A stretch of DNA of 64,000 nt from PALSA-350 sp963834445 (GCA_963834445.1 CAWIBU010000002.1:558001-622000); one strand, 5' to 3'; shown: positions 26,991-36,440, numbered from the stretch's first letter. A program made the numbers and translations. Notes: generated by a model not told the origin, from the letters alone.

Positions 26991-27211
26991 AAACACGTGA
27001 GGGGCAGCACGTCAAGCAAAATGTCATTCCTGTTGCCTGCAGCATCGAAGTTTAGACAGGTTGGCCGGCAAACTTCCAGATAGCGGCTCGTGGCGCTGCG
27101 GCAACCCATGGTGAGATCCAACAGGGGGGCGGCCAACGAGGCGAGGAGATAGGTGTTCCCCGACCAATACGTGTCATGTCCCTTATTTCGCCAAGGAGGC
27201 GTCTTCAACCG

Positions 27212-27400
27212 ATGTTCAGAGATACGGATCCCCAACACTGGAAACTTCTCATCTTTTACTACAACCCGGAGAACCCTCGGATTTTCGTCTCCAAAAGGAC
27301 GGGACTACCTCTCACGCTGAACTTCGCCAGACCAATGACGTGGGTATTGAGCGCAGGAGTTCTTGCAGGTTTGGTAGCTGCCGTCATGGCAAACAATTGA
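27212..27400 (+). CDS. Small DUF5808-like protein
   Basis: A 62-residue protein combining NPENPRIFVSKRTGLPLTLN (the short motif with an R/K-rich turn and TLNFARP typical of DUF5808) with a C-terminal hydrophobic helix (WVLSAGVLAGLVAAVMA). The ATG at 27212 has AAGGAGG about 12 bases upstream. In other bacteria this domain is often fused to or next to membrane proteins. It lies between two oppositely oriented operons. Function unknown; the family call rests on motif memory. Confidence 0.65.
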   Translation: MFRDTDPQHWKLLIFYYNPENPRIFVSKRTGLPLTLNFARPMTWVLSAGVLAGLVAAVMANN

Positions 27401-27456
27401 TGCGACGACCTGATGATATTGTCGTAGCGCTGGTCGAGCGCAACCGAGCGCATGAC

Positions 27457-29880
27457 TCACTCCCCGCGCAAGATCGTCATCGGCTCGACGGAGGCGGCCC
27501 TTTGCGCAGGCAGGTAGCACGCCAGCAGAGCGGTCGTCATCAGGATCAATCCCACCACGGCAAACGCCGATAGGTCGATCGCCCCGATGCCGAAGAGGGT
27601 GCTTTGCATGGCACGGCCTACGAAATAAGCGCCGACCAGGCCTAGCCCCAGGCCGATCGAGGCCAGCACCACGCCTTCTTTGATAACCAGCGCGACCACG
27701 CGCGCGCGGGTGGCGCCCATGGCCATGCGCAGCGCAATCTCATGTTCGCGTTGGGTCACGGAGAAGCTCATCACGCCGTAAATACCAATCGAAGCCAGCA
27801 ACAGCGCCACCCCGGCAAAACCCGCAAACAGAATCATGTTGAAGCGGTCGCCCGACACTCCCTCGTCCCTGACTTCGTCCATGGTTTGGGTATCTGCGAG
27901 GGCTACCTGGGGATCGACCGAGTGGACCGCGGCCGAGATACTTTTGCTCATGGAGGCCGGGTCCTCGGCGGTGCGCACGGCGATACCGGCGTTGGGCCAG
28001 GGTATCTGCGAGAAGGGAATCAGCATCTCGGGATAGTTTTCCCGCAGGCCGAAATCGCGCACATTGTGAAAGACGCCGGCAATCTGCCACTCCACCTGAG
28101 GACCGAGTTTCGTGACCCCGGGAACGAGTTGCTCCATGAGTACGCGTGCCTGTAGCGGATCGGTTCCCTGCAGATACCTGCGCACAAACTCTTCGTTGAC
28201 CACCGCCACCTTCACGCTGGTAGCAGTGTCCTGGTCGTTGAGAAAGCGCCCCCTCAGCAGGCGAATTCCAAAGGTCTGGAAATAATCAGGAGTCACCATG
28301 CCGAAGCCGGTATTGAGGCGCTGGGAGGGATCGGCGACCGCGGGTTTACCGGCAAGCATGAAGGGCATGCCAAAGCCGAGACCCTCGAGCGGCCTACCTG
28401 TAGACGCGGCGGCATGAGTCACTCCGGGCACAGCCTCAATGCTGCTAAGCAGGCGGCGATAGTAGGAGAGGATCTGGGCGGGATCCTTGGGGCGCGAGTC
28501 GGGAGTCTGGAGAAAGAAAGTCAGGATGTGATCGGTGCGGATGCCCAGGTCGACGTTGAGTAGATTGCGAAAGCTGTGAATCGCCAGGCCGGCGCCGGCA
28601 AGCAAGGTAAGCGCCAGGGCGAACTCGCCGATGACCAGGGCACGGCGCAGGCGATGGCGGCCGCCGCCGGTGCCGGCACGGCCACCTTCTTTGAGCGGTT
28701 CAGCGGGATCGACGCGCGCGGCATACCAGGCGGGGACACAGCCAAAGAGCAGGCCGGCCAGCGTGGTGAGGGCCACCGCGAAGCCAAGGATGGGAAAATT
28801 CAGGCGCAGATCGGCTTCCGTCGGCAACGTGTAGGGAGGCATCAGGGCGATCACCACCTGCAGCAAGGCATAGCCGAGGGCAATCCCCAGAACTCCGCCG
28901 AGAAATGCCAGCAGAAGATTTTCCGTGAGCAGTTGCTCGAAAATCATGCGTGGTGTGGCCCCCAGGGAACTGCGAATGGCCATCTCCTTTTGCCGGCTCA
29001 TGCTTCGACCCAGCAGCAGATTGGCAACGTTGGCGCAGGCGATCAGCAGCACGAAGCCCACCGCCCCAAGCAACAGCCACAGTACGCGCTGCCGGTCCTT
29101 GGGCACCCACTGCAGTTTGAGCGGCTCGACTACTGCGCCCCAGCCGTGGTTGCTCTTGGGATAAGCCTGGGCGATATGGGCGCTCACACTATCCATGTCG
29201 GCCTGTGCCTGCTTGATCGTGATGCCCGGTTTCAGCCGGCCGATGACCAGCAGGAAGTGAAAGTCGTGGTTAATCTGCTCTGGCTTAAAGGCCAGGGGCA
29301 CACTCACCTGGGCGGGTGCGCGATCGGCCTGACCGGGCGCCATCACGCCTACCACCGTGTACGGCGAGCCGTCGATGCTCATGGGTTTGCCGATAATGTT
29401 TGGGTCGCCGCCAATCTTCTTCCAGAGCTTGTGAGTCAGGATGACGACATGGTCCTTGCCCAGTACGCCCTCCTCGGGCAGGAAGTCGCGTCCCATGGCG
29501 AAGGGGGTACCCAACATGCTGTAGTAGCCAGGGGTATAGCTGCTGCCCTGCACGCTGAGGGGCTGGTCTTTGGTGGAGATATTGAAGGCCTCGCCGGAAA
29601 CGGCTTTCAATCCGCTAAAGGTTGAGTTGAGGCGATTCCAGTCGAGGTAGTCCCCGGCTGAGACACCGTTGTGATGGCCTTGCACGCGGGACCAGACTAC
29701 GACCAGTTGGTCCGGATGGGGAAAGGGGATATCGGCGATGAGCGAAGCATAGTCGATGGTGAAGATGGCGGTGGTTGCGCCAATGCCCAGCGCCAGGGTC
29801 AGCAACACAGTGAAGGTAAGGCCAGGGCTCTTGATGAGCCCGCGGAAACCATACCGGAGATTCTGCAATAGCTTCTGCAT
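27457..29880 (-). CDS. ADOP/MacB-type ABC transporter permease
   Basis: An 807-residue permease with two FtsX-like halves. An N-terminal TM helix (GLTFTVLLTLALGIGATTAI) is followed by a MacB-type periplasmic domain, a three-helix cluster near residues 270-380 (VLWLLLGAVGFVLLIACANV, RSMSRQKEMAIRSSLGATPR), a second TM and periplasmic domain, and a final cluster (ALLLASIGIYGVMSFSVTQR, REHEIALRMAMGATRARV). The QREHEIALRMAMGA motif and duplicated layout are typical of the large acidobacterial duplicated orphan permease family. No ATPase gene is adjacent, so it is an orphan. Probable role in exporting peptides, lipids or drugs. Confidence 0.92.
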   Translation of the reverse strand: MQKLLQNLRYGFRGLIKSPGLTFTVLLTLALGIGATTAIFTIDYASLIADIPFPHPDQLVVVWSRVQGHHNGVSAGDYLDWNRLNSTFSGLKAVSGEAFNISTKDQPLSVQGSSYTPGYYSMLGTPFAMGRDFLPEEGVLGKDHVVILTHKLWKKIGGDPNIIGKPMSIDGSPYTVVGVMAPGQADRAPAQVSVPLAFKPEQINHDFHFLLVIGRLKPGITIKQAQADMDSVSAHIAQAYPKSNHGWGAVVEPLKLQWVPKDRQRVLWLLLGAVGFVLLIACANVANLLLGRSMSRQKEMAIRSSLGATPRMIFEQLLTENLLLAFLGGVLGIALGYALLQVVIALMPPYTLPTEADLRLNFPILGFAVALTTLAGLLFGCVPAWYAARVDPAEPLKEGGRAGTGGGRHRLRRALVIGEFALALTLLAGAGLAIHSFRNLLNVDLGIRTDHILTFFLQTPDSRPKDPAQILSYYRRLLSSIEAVPGVTHAAASTGRPLEGLGFGMPFMLAGKPAVADPSQRLNTGFGMVTPDYFQTFGIRLLRGRFLNDQDTATSVKVAVVNEEFVRRYLQGTDPLQARVLMEQLVPGVTKLGPQVEWQIAGVFHNVRDFGLRENYPEMLIPFSQIPWPNAGIAVRTAEDPASMSKSISAAVHSVDPQVALADTQTMDEVRDEGVSGDRFNMILFAGFAGVALLLASIGIYGVMSFSVTQREHEIALRMAMGATRARVVALVIKEGVVLASIGLGLGLVGAYFVGRAMQSTLFGIGAIDLSAFAVVGLILMTTALLACYLPAQRAASVEPMTILRGE

Positions 29881-30364
29881 GCGCCCCCTTGCTCTTGCCG
29901 ATCAATGTACGCCTGCATGCCCATGCAAAGAAGAAAAATGAGCAGGATGCGGGCGAGCCTGCCCACGACTGCGGGGGGTGGCTGGCTACAAAGACGCGCA
30001 GAGGCGGCATCTCGTTTGCGTAGGGAGGGCACAACCTCAGGGCCTCTGCTGATCAGTAAACGCCCGGGCAGAATTTGCGAGCTCACTCGTGGGGCTTTTG
30101 TTTGGGGTAAGGGCGCACCGCAGATCCCTCCGCTGCGCTCCCCCGAATTCCTGTCGAGGTTGGTGGCGCTGGCAAACTTCATGCGGTCTTCCTTAACGAA
30201 GACCGCACACGTGGACCTGTCTGACGTAGCGAAACAGGAATTCGGGTACGCTACGGTCGGGATGACAAATTTGCTTGAGAGACAGGTTTGAAATTTGCTT
30301 GAGGGACGGGCTTAAAAAGCAAGCGCTCTGTGCTGCCTCGAAACCATCAAGCAGATGCCACTGC
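29881..30364. repeat. Intergenic block with dispersed repeats
   Basis: No gene is visible in this gap. From about 30063 to 30273 it repeats the sequence found at 8164-8391 and 8587-8815 (GAGCTCACTCGTGGGGC at the start, GTCGGGATGACAAATTTG at the end), and 30293-30336 resembles the GCTTGAGGGACGG unit near 8409. The first 180 bases upstream of the permease start are unique; no promoter could be assigned. Confidence 0.8.
30142..30246. repeat. 105-bp palindromic element, copy E
   Basis: Ends are CCCGAATTCCTGT and ACAGGAATTCGGG. The central hairpin reads TGCGGTCTTCC - TTAA - CGAAGACCGCA. Compared with copy A, two adjacent stem positions have changed on both arms (CT/AG to TC/GA), so base pairing is kept. 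Confidence 0.85.
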
Positions 30365-31822
30365 CTACTCCCCAGGAAAAAACAAAGCCACCTGCTCCCT
30401 CCGGGGAGGCGGCGTCAGCGCACTTACCACAACCAGGCAAAAGACCGCCGCCAGCAAGGCCGGAAAAATCGCATCGCGCGCCGCCAGCCAGGCCGGTAAA
30501 TGCCGCTTCACCATCTCTAAATCCCAGAAAAAAGTGATAAACGTCCCCGCAGCAATCGCGCTCACCGCGCCCTGCGCGTTCGCGCGCCGGCTATAAAACG
30601 CAGCCAGGATGACCGGCGTCAGCGCGGCCGAGTAAATGGTGTACGCGTAAAGCGTCTTGGCCAGCACAGAACTGGTATTCAGAGCCTGGTAGAGTGCCCA
30701 AAGCCCAAGCAAGACCACCATCAGGCGGGAAACAATCATCACTCTCTTGTTCGACGCATCGGGCGCGATATAGCGGCTGAACACATCATTGATCAAGTTC
30801 GTCGCCGGCGAAAACAAATAGTTGTTCGCCGTGGAAATGATCTTGGCGAACACCGCGCCCATCAGCAGGGCCCCCAACCACACCGGCAATCCGTGCAGCG
30901 CCGTGTACGCAATAATCTCCCGCGGCCGCTCATGGACCTCACCGCTGGCAAACAGCACCGAACCAAACACCGCAAGCGCCACAATCACAGTTTCGAGAAT
31001 CACCGTTCCGATCACCCAACCCACGACCGCGTGACGCGCATCCTTCTCCGACTTGGCAGAAAAGAACTTTTGATACATCGACTGGTTGCCCAGCATCAGC
31101 AACATCGTCGGCAGAAAAATTTCCAGCGCCTGCACCAAACTAAAATCACCCAACACCTGAAAGTGCGAAGTGGGCAAGGCATGCGTCACCGCACCCCAAC
31201 CCCCTGCGGCATGCAACACAAACGGCAGCGCCAGGATCAGCGTGATCGAGGCCAGCAGGCCGATCGCCACATCCATATACGCCACCGAAGCCATGCCGGC
31301 GATCGCGGTAAAGGCAATCACAAAAGCGGCAATGATGTACTTGCCCAGATCCGCCGTGATCAGAGCAGGGAAGACGAGGTGCAGAATATCGCCACCGCCG
31401 ATGAGCTGATAGCTGGTGATCGCCGTGTAGGCAAACAGAATAGCGATCACCCCCAGCACCCGGGCCGTCTGGTTATAGCGCGCTTCGAGCAAATCAGGAA
31501 TCGTGAACTGGGCAAACTTGCGCGCCCGCGGCGCAATGAAATAAATCAGCAGCAGCCCGGCCCATCCACCACCCGCCTGCCACAACGCCGCGAAGCCGTG
31601 CTTGTAAGCATTCTCCGCGCCACCCAGCAGCGACCCCGAACCAATCCACGAAGACAACAGCGTAAACACCAGCACGAACGCGGGCAGGGAGCGCCCCGCC
31701 ACCAGGTAATCCGCCTTGGTTCTCGTCTTACGCAGCCGCGAAAGAGAAACCGTCAGCAGCGTAACCACGATGACGCCAAGCACCACGGCATACAAGGCAT
31801 GGCTCGGGGCAGCAAGAGGCAT
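30365..31822 (-). CDS. Sodium:solute symporter family protein
   Basis: A 485-residue SSS-family transporter with about 13 hydrophobic segments. Family features include TKADYLVAGRSLPAFVLVF after the first helix, SSWIGSGSLLGGAENAYKHG, the central GMASVAYMDVAIGLLASITL and FAKIISTANNYLFSPATNL. It would import an organic solute (amino acid, sugar acid or similar) with sodium. It sits 29 bases downstream of the two amidohydrolase genes on the same strand, so the operon may process and import a periplasmic compound. Confidence 0.87.
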   Translation of the reverse strand: MPLAAPSHALYAVVLGVIVVTLLTVSLSRLRKTRTKADYLVAGRSLPAFVLVFTLLSSWIGSGSLLGGAENAYKHGFAALWQAGGGWAGLLLIYFIAPRARKFAQFTIPDLLEARYNQTARVLGVIAILFAYTAITSYQLIGGGDILHLVFPALITADLGKYIIAAFVIAFTAIAGMASVAYMDVAIGLLASITLILALPFVLHAAGGWGAVTHALPTSHFQVLGDFSLVQALEIFLPTMLLMLGNQSMYQKFFSAKSEKDARHAVVGWVIGTVILETVIVALAVFGSVLFASGEVHERPREIIAYTALHGLPVWLGALLMGAVFAKIISTANNYLFSPATNLINDVFSRYIAPDASNKRVMIVSRLMVVLLGLWALYQALNTSSVLAKTLYAYTIYSAALTPVILAAFYSRRANAQGAVSAIAAGTFITFFWDLEMVKRHLPAWLAARDAIFPALLAAVFCLVVVSALTPPPRREQVALFFPGE

Positions 31823-31851
31823 GTATTTTCCTTAGTGAAGAATGGTCGATC

Positions 31852-33105
31852 TCAAGGGTGCAAAGTGTAGGTAACAGCGCCCTGCACCAGCACCTGCTGT
31901 ACATGGCTGGTGTACTCGAAGGGATCGCCATCGAACACCACGGCATCCCCATCTTTACCCTTGCTGAGCGAACCGACCCGATCGTCGATCCCCAGGATCT
32001 TTGCCGGCGAAACCGTGATCGCCCGCAGCGCCGATTCCATCCCCAGTCCATTCGCTGCCGCGATCGCCGCCTCGAACAACAGCACCCGGCTCTTGGGAAC
32101 GTAGGCCTCGTAGCCGGTCATGATCGCAACCGGAATGCCCGCCTGCTGCAGCAGAGCAGCATTCTCATAGGTTGCGTTCGCGGTCTCCAGGTCCTCAAAC
32201 GCCTGCATCACCGCACCCACCAGGCAGGGCACGCCCGCCTGCTTGATGCGGTCGCGGATCAGATAGCCCTCCGTCACCGAGGCCAACATGTACTTCAAGT
32301 GGAACTCCGTGCCCAGGCGAATCGCGGTGTCGATATCGTCGGCGCGGTAGGCATTGAAAATAGCCGGAGTCTTGCCCGTGACCACATCGGCCAGCGCAGC
32401 CACTTTAGGCTCGATGGCCGGCTGTTTTGAGAGATCGCTGCCGTCCTGCTTCCACTTGTCCCACTTATCCTGATACTGCCGTGCCTGGGTCAGGGCATCG
32501 CGGATCATCTCCGCTGTCTTCATCCGCGTGACCGGCGCCTTATGATTGGCTCCATAAGTCTCTTTGGGCGTGTCGCCCAGGTTGAACACCATGCTCGAGT
32601 TGAGCCGGACAATTAGCTGATCCACGGTGCGGAAGGGAGACTGCGGGCCCGCGGTCTTGAAGATCCCCGCCCGCCCGGCGATCGGGTTCCTCGGCCCCGG
32701 GGCGACCTGCATGGTCGTCACCCCGTAGCTGTTCACATAGCGGTAGAGCAGATCTTCCGGGTTCAGGCTATCGCGCACATTCACATCGGCGGTGTTCGGA
32801 TCGGTCGACTCGTCCTGATCCTGATCGGCCGGAATGTTATATGCGCCGGAAATCCCGGTAGTCGTATCGGCGTCGATCAGCCCCGGCGTGACGTAGGCCC
32901 CGTGAATCACCTGAAAGCCCGCGGGCGGCTCGCCTTTTGCCCCCTGGCGCACTTCGTCGACCTTGCCATCGCGGATCAGCACCATCCCCGGTCCGCCCTG
33001 CGGGCCGCCGTCCATGGTGTAGAGATGATCGGCAACCAGGGCCACATTCTGCGCCCCTAACGAACAGGGCGCCAGCAGCACCAGCCAAAGCAGGCGCCGC
33101 CTCAT
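31852..33105 (-). CDS. Amidohydrolase-like protein lacking the metal ligands
   Basis: A 417-residue exported paralogue of the preceding amidohydrolase, with a signal peptide (residues 1-19, LWLVLLAPCSLGAQ). The overall fold is recognisable: YVTPGLIDADTTTGI, AYRADDIDTAIRLGTEFHLK, SRVLLFEAAIAAANGLG, SPAKILGIDDRVGSLSKGKD. The metal-binding residues of the family are missing. The HxH after GxID is replaced by DTT, the HxHR of the middle motif by NAYR, the following HHGTE by SVTE, and the late Asp (NTDDP in the partner) by TGYEA. It may be a non-catalytic subunit. Its ATG overlaps the partner's stop by 4 bases. Confidence 0.8.
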   Translation of the reverse strand: MRRRLLWLVLLAPCSLGAQNVALVADHLYTMDGGPQGGPGMVLIRDGKVDEVRQGAKGEPPAGFQVIHGAYVTPGLIDADTTTGISGAYNIPADQDQDESTDPNTADVNVRDSLNPEDLLYRYVNSYGVTTMQVAPGPRNPIAGRAGIFKTAGPQSPFRTVDQLIVRLNSSMVFNLGDTPKETYGANHKAPVTRMKTAEMIRDALTQARQYQDKWDKWKQDGSDLSKQPAIEPKVAALADVVTGKTPAIFNAYRADDIDTAIRLGTEFHLKYMLASVTEGYLIRDRIKQAGVPCLVGAVMQAFEDLETANATYENAALLQQAGIPVAIMTGYEAYVPKSRVLLFEAAIAAANGLGMESALRAITVSPAKILGIDDRVGSLSKGKDGDAVVFDGDPFEYTSHVQQVLVQGAVTYTLHP

Positions 33106-34475
33106 TGCGCACCACCCTGCAATTGCGGATAGCGGGCGCCCACTTGAAAGCCGCCGGTGGCATAGCGCAAGTCCACCGGATTGCTGCGGTCAAACACTTT
33201 CTCACCCTCAATCCAGGTCTGCAGCACATGGGTATATACGCTCAGGGGCGCACCGCTGAGCACGATAAAGTCCGCATCCTTGCCCACCTCCAGGCTGCCC
33301 ACCCGGCTCTGCAGGTCAAGCATCTCGGCGGGATAAATGGTCAGGCCCTTCAGCGCCGCATCCTCGCTCATGCCGCCGCGCACGGCCAGCGCCGCCGAGC
33401 GCAGCAAGAGCCGTGAGTTGGTAATGGGATCGTCGGTGTTAAACGCCACCTTGACCCCCGCCTGCTCCAGACGTGCCGGGCAGCTCATGGTCAGGCGGAT
33501 CGTCTCCGGCTTGCCGCCCGGCGAATCGATCATGGTGTAGCTCACGCCGATATGCCGCCTGGCCAGTTCACTGGCAACGTCGCAGGACTCGGTTCCGTGG
33601 TGCACCACCACGCGATAGTGAAATTCATCGGAGAGGCGAAGCACCGTCATCACGTCATCGGCCCGGTGCGTATGGTTGTGCACGATGCGCTTGCCTTCGA
33701 GCACCTGCACCACCGCGTCCAGCCCAAGATCGTGATCGGGCTCGGTAGCCTTTTTGTCGCCGCCTGCGACTGCCTTGGCATAGGCATCCCATTTGGCCTG
33801 GTATTGCTCGGCTTTTTCGTAGATTCCCCGCGCCAGGGCGGCCTCTTCCATGCGTGTCATGGGCGCCAGGCCGCGCGCACCGTATCCTTTGGGGTTGGTC
33901 CCGTTGGCCATCTTCATGCCGCCAAGCGTGCCCGGGATCAGCATCTGCTCGATAGTGGTTCCGCGCAATTTTACGTAGGCAGTCTGCCCGCCCATCACGT
34001 TGCCGCTGCCCGGCATGATGTTGGCCGTGGTAATGCCGCCGGCGGTGGCGATGCGGATATTGGGATCAGCCGGATCGATGGCGTCGATGGCCCGCAGCCC
34101 CGGCTGTACCGGTCCGGTCGATTCGTTTGCATCCTGCGATGCCGAGACCACCGGGTTGGCATCGATGCCGATATGAGAGTGGGAGTCGACGATGCCGGGC
34201 ATGACCACGCTGCCGCTGGCGTCCTGAATCTTCGCGCCAGCCGGGATCGCTACCTGCCCGACCGCACCCACCGCGGCAATCTTGCCCCCCTTGACCACCA
34301 GCACGCCTTGCGCAATGGGCGGCCCGGTGATGGGCAGAATGCGAGCGCCGCGGATCACCAGTACCGTTTGATCTGTTGGAGGGTGGGTGCTTTGCGCCGG
34401 AGCACCGCACGCGAGCCCTGCCAGCAACAGCGCGGCCACGGCAGTTAGACTCCTGTGCATCCTTGACGGTTCCAT
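33102..34475 (-). CDS. Exported amidohydrolase (imidazolonepropionase-like)
   Basis: About 457 residues with a signal peptide (SLTAVAALLLAGLACGAPAQ). It is a metal-dependent hydrolase with all expected ligands: HSHIG after VMPGIVDS, HTHRADDV near residue 260, HHGTESCD, and the Asp in FNTDDPITNSR. Members cleave cyclic amides, dipeptides or related C-N bonds. The start at 34475 (MEPSRMHRS) is chosen over 34496 and 34460 without a decisive ribosome site. It heads an operon with the ligand-less paralogue (4-base overlap) and a sodium symporter. Confidence 0.82.
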   Translation of the reverse strand: MEPSRMHRSLTAVAALLLAGLACGAPAQSTHPPTDQTVLVIRGARILPITGPPIAQGVLVVKGGKIAAVGAVGQVAIPAGAKIQDASGSVVMPGIVDSHSHIGIDANPVVSASQDANESTGPVQPGLRAIDAIDPADPNIRIATAGGITTANIMPGSGNVMGGQTAYVKLRGTTIEQMLIPGTLGGMKMANGTNPKGYGARGLAPMTRMEEAALARGIYEKAEQYQAKWDAYAKAVAGGDKKATEPDHDLGLDAVVQVLEGKRIVHNHTHRADDVMTVLRLSDEFHYRVVVHHGTESCDVASELARRHIGVSYTMIDSPGGKPETIRLTMSCPARLEQAGVKVAFNTDDPITNSRLLLRSAALAVRGGMSEDAALKGLTIYPAEMLDLQSRVGSLEVGKDADFIVLSGAPLSVYTHVLQTWIEGEKVFDRSNPVDLRYATGGFQVGARYPQLQGGAQ

Positions 34476-34502
34476 TTTGGCTGACCGAGTATACACCGCG
34501 GC

Positions 34503-35225
34503 TTAGGCGTAATTGCGCGCCCCAAACAACGCCGTGCCGATGCGCACCTGGGTTGCGCCCTCGGCAATCGCGACCGCGAAGTCGTGCGACATGCCCATCG
34601 AAAGCTCGTCGAAGCACAGCCGGGGATGCGCCCCCGCCAGCCGGTCACGCAAAATCCGCAACTGGGCAAAGTAAGGCCGCACTGCCGCCAGATCTTCAAG
34701 AAAGGGAGGCACGGTCATCAACCCGCGCAGCTCGAGCGCCGCGAGGTCCGGCAAGCGCTCCAGCAGCAGCCGCAGCTCGTCTGCCTGCGGCGCCAGCCCG
34801 GCCTTGGTCTCCTCCGGGCTGAGCTTGATCTCGATCAGCACCGCCAGCCGCTTGCCCACAGTGGCTGCGGCCTGGTTCAGCCGTTCCGCGAGCGAAACCG
34901 AATCCAGCGAATCGATGGAGGCGAACAGCTCCACCGCCCGCGCCGCTTTGTTCGACTGCAAATGGCCGATCAGGTGGAACTCCGCGTCGGGCAAAGACAA
35001 TTGGGCGCGCTTGCCCTGAAACTCCTGCACCTTGTTTTCCCCGAACAGACGGATGCCCAGCGCCGCCGCCGCCACGATCGCAGACGCCGGATGCATCTTC
35101 GACACCGCCATCAGGGCCACGGAATCGCGCCCCCTGCCCGCCGCCCGGCACGCCGCCGCTATCTGCTCTTCGATGCGCTCGAGGTTCTCCCGCAAGGCAA
35201 CGGCAGCATCCACTTCAACGGCCAT
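34503..35225 (-). CDS. YggS/PLPBP-family PLP homeostasis protein
   Basis: A 240-residue single-domain alanine-racemase-fold protein that binds PLP and helps maintain vitamin B6 and amino-acid balance; it is not an active racemase. The PLP Lys is in LMAVSKMHPASAI near residue 43. Family motifs FGENKVQEFQGK, FHLIGHLQSNKA and LSMGMSHDFAVAIAEGATQVRIG are all present. The ATG at 35225 lies inside the end of trxB (11-base overlap), so the two are likely co-translated. The longer frame to 35384 is only trxB in another frame. Confidence 0.92.
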   Translation of the reverse strand: MAVEVDAAVALRENLERIEEQIAAACRAAGRGRDSVALMAVSKMHPASAIVAAAALGIRLFGENKVQEFQGKRAQLSLPDAEFHLIGHLQSNKAARAVELFASIDSLDSVSLAERLNQAAATVGKRLAVLIEIKLSPEETKAGLAPQADELRLLLERLPDLAALELRGLMTVPPFLEDLAAVRPYFAQLRILRDRLAGAHPRLCFDELSMGMSHDFAVAIAEGATQVRIGTALFGARNYA

Positions 35226-36150
35226 GTTCTTCCAGGTACTTCTCGACCTCGAGCGCCGCCATGCAGCCCGAGCCGGCCGCGCTGATCGCCTGCCGGTAGC
35301 GCCGGTCCTGCACGTCTCCACAGGCAAACACGCCGGGCACCCGGGTAAACACCTGGTCGGTGGTGCGAATGTAGCCGTCGTCATCGAGATCGATCATGCC
35401 GCGAAACATTTTGGCGTTGGGATCATGACCAATCCCGAGAAACATGGCGCTCACCGGCAGGGTCGATTCGCGCTGGGTCTGGGTATCCCGCAAGCGCAAC
35501 CCGGTCACTTCTTTTTGCTCCACCCCAAGCACCTCTTCGACCGCCGTGTTGGTCAGAAACTTGATCTTGTCGTGGCCCATGGCGCGATCGAGCATGATGC
35601 GCGACGACCGGAACTGCTCGCGGCGATGAATCAGCGTGACCTTGGTAGCGAACCGGGTCAGGAAAAGTGCCTCCTCCATGGCCGAGTCGCCGCCGCCAAT
35701 GACCGCGATCTCCTTGCCGGAAAAGAAAAACCCGTCGCAGGTAGCGCAGCTGCTGACGCCATGGCCAATCAGCGCCTGTTCGCTGGGCAGCCCCAGCCAG
35801 CGTGCCGAAGCGCCACTGGCAATGATCAGGGTGCGGGTGTGGATCGTTTCCTTGCCCACATTCAAGGTGAAGGGCCGCTTGGACAAGTCGACCGACTGCA
35901 GATGACCCATCTGCAATTCCGCGCCGAAGCGGGTGGCCTGCAGCTTCATCCGCTCAATCAGTTCAGGGCCCTGGATGCCTTCGGGCCAGCCGGGAAAGTT
36001 CTCCACCAGGGTGGTGATAGAAAGCTGGCCACCGGGCTCATGGCCCTCAAGCACCAGCGGTTTGAGGTTAGCGCGGGCGGCATAAATAGCGGCGGTAAGA
36101 CCGGCGCAGCCAGACCCGAGAATGACGGTTTCGCGAATGTTGGTAGACAT
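35215..36150 (-). CDS. trxB: Thioredoxin-disulfide reductase
   Basis: A 311-residue low-Mr thioredoxin reductase transferring electrons from NADPH through FAD to thioredoxin. The FAD loop GSGCAGLTAAIYAARANL is at the N-terminus, the redox-active CATC in GVSSCATCDGFFFSG near residue 140, the NADPH loop VIGGGDSAMEEALFLTRF next, and the C-terminal FAD motif GVFACGDVQDRRYRQAI. All are intact. The Arg/His residues after the NADPH loop (IHRREQFRSS) fit NADPH use. It is the first gene of the trxB-yggS pair. Confidence 0.94.
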   Translation of the reverse strand: MSTNIRETVILGSGCAGLTAAIYAARANLKPLVLEGHEPGGQLSITTLVENFPGWPEGIQGPELIERMKLQATRFGAELQMGHLQSVDLSKRPFTLNVGKETIHTRTLIIASGASARWLGLPSEQALIGHGVSSCATCDGFFFSGKEIAVIGGGDSAMEEALFLTRFATKVTLIHRREQFRSSRIMLDRAMGHDKIKFLTNTAVEEVLGVEQKEVTGLRLRDTQTQRESTLPVSAMFLGIGHDPNAKMFRGMIDLDDDGYIRTTDQVFTRVPGVFACGDVQDRRYRQAISAAGSGCMAALEVEKYLEEHGR

Positions 36151-36239
36151 AGGGACTGTTTGATTCTACGCGGCTCAGAAAGATGCGAGCAGGCTCCGCC
36201 GCTAGATGAAGAGCTGCGCCGGCAACGTAAGATGGCGGC

Positions 36240-36440
36240 ATGGCGAATCTAACACTGATCTACGGCATGAGGCTGCTTCCCTCCGAGGAGGCAATCGAGG
36301 TGGGCGATGCCCTGGTGACGCTCAAGAACGGCAAACAGGCGCACGTGACCATGCACGTGCTCGAGGGCAGCAGGGAAGAGATCGAAAATCAATTGCGTCA
36401 AAGCATAGAAGCCTTTTTCGACTTCTACCCCGAAATCTAA
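36240..36440 (+). CDS. Small protein of unknown function
   Basis: A 66-residue soluble protein (MANLTLIYGMRLLPSEEAI start, IEAFFDFYPEI end) with no cysteine and no membrane helix. A beta-alpha arrangement is plausible. The ATG at 36240 lies 61 bases before the NADH dehydrogenase gene on the same strand. A ribosome site is weak. Recognised as a gene because of its coding-like composition and position, not from homology. Confidence 0.5.
   Translation: MANLTLIYGMRLLPSEEAIEVGDALVTLKNGKQAHVTMHVLEGSREEIENQLRQSIEAFFDFYPEI

Noticed and set aside
28576..29625. 349-residue open frame on the plus strand
   Set aside because: Antisense to the ADOP permease, with His/Gln/Gly-rich shadow composition and no family features.
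30893..31870. 325-residue Arg/His-rich open frame on the plus strand
   Set aside because: Antisense shadow of the sodium symporter gene, which has a full set of membrane segments.
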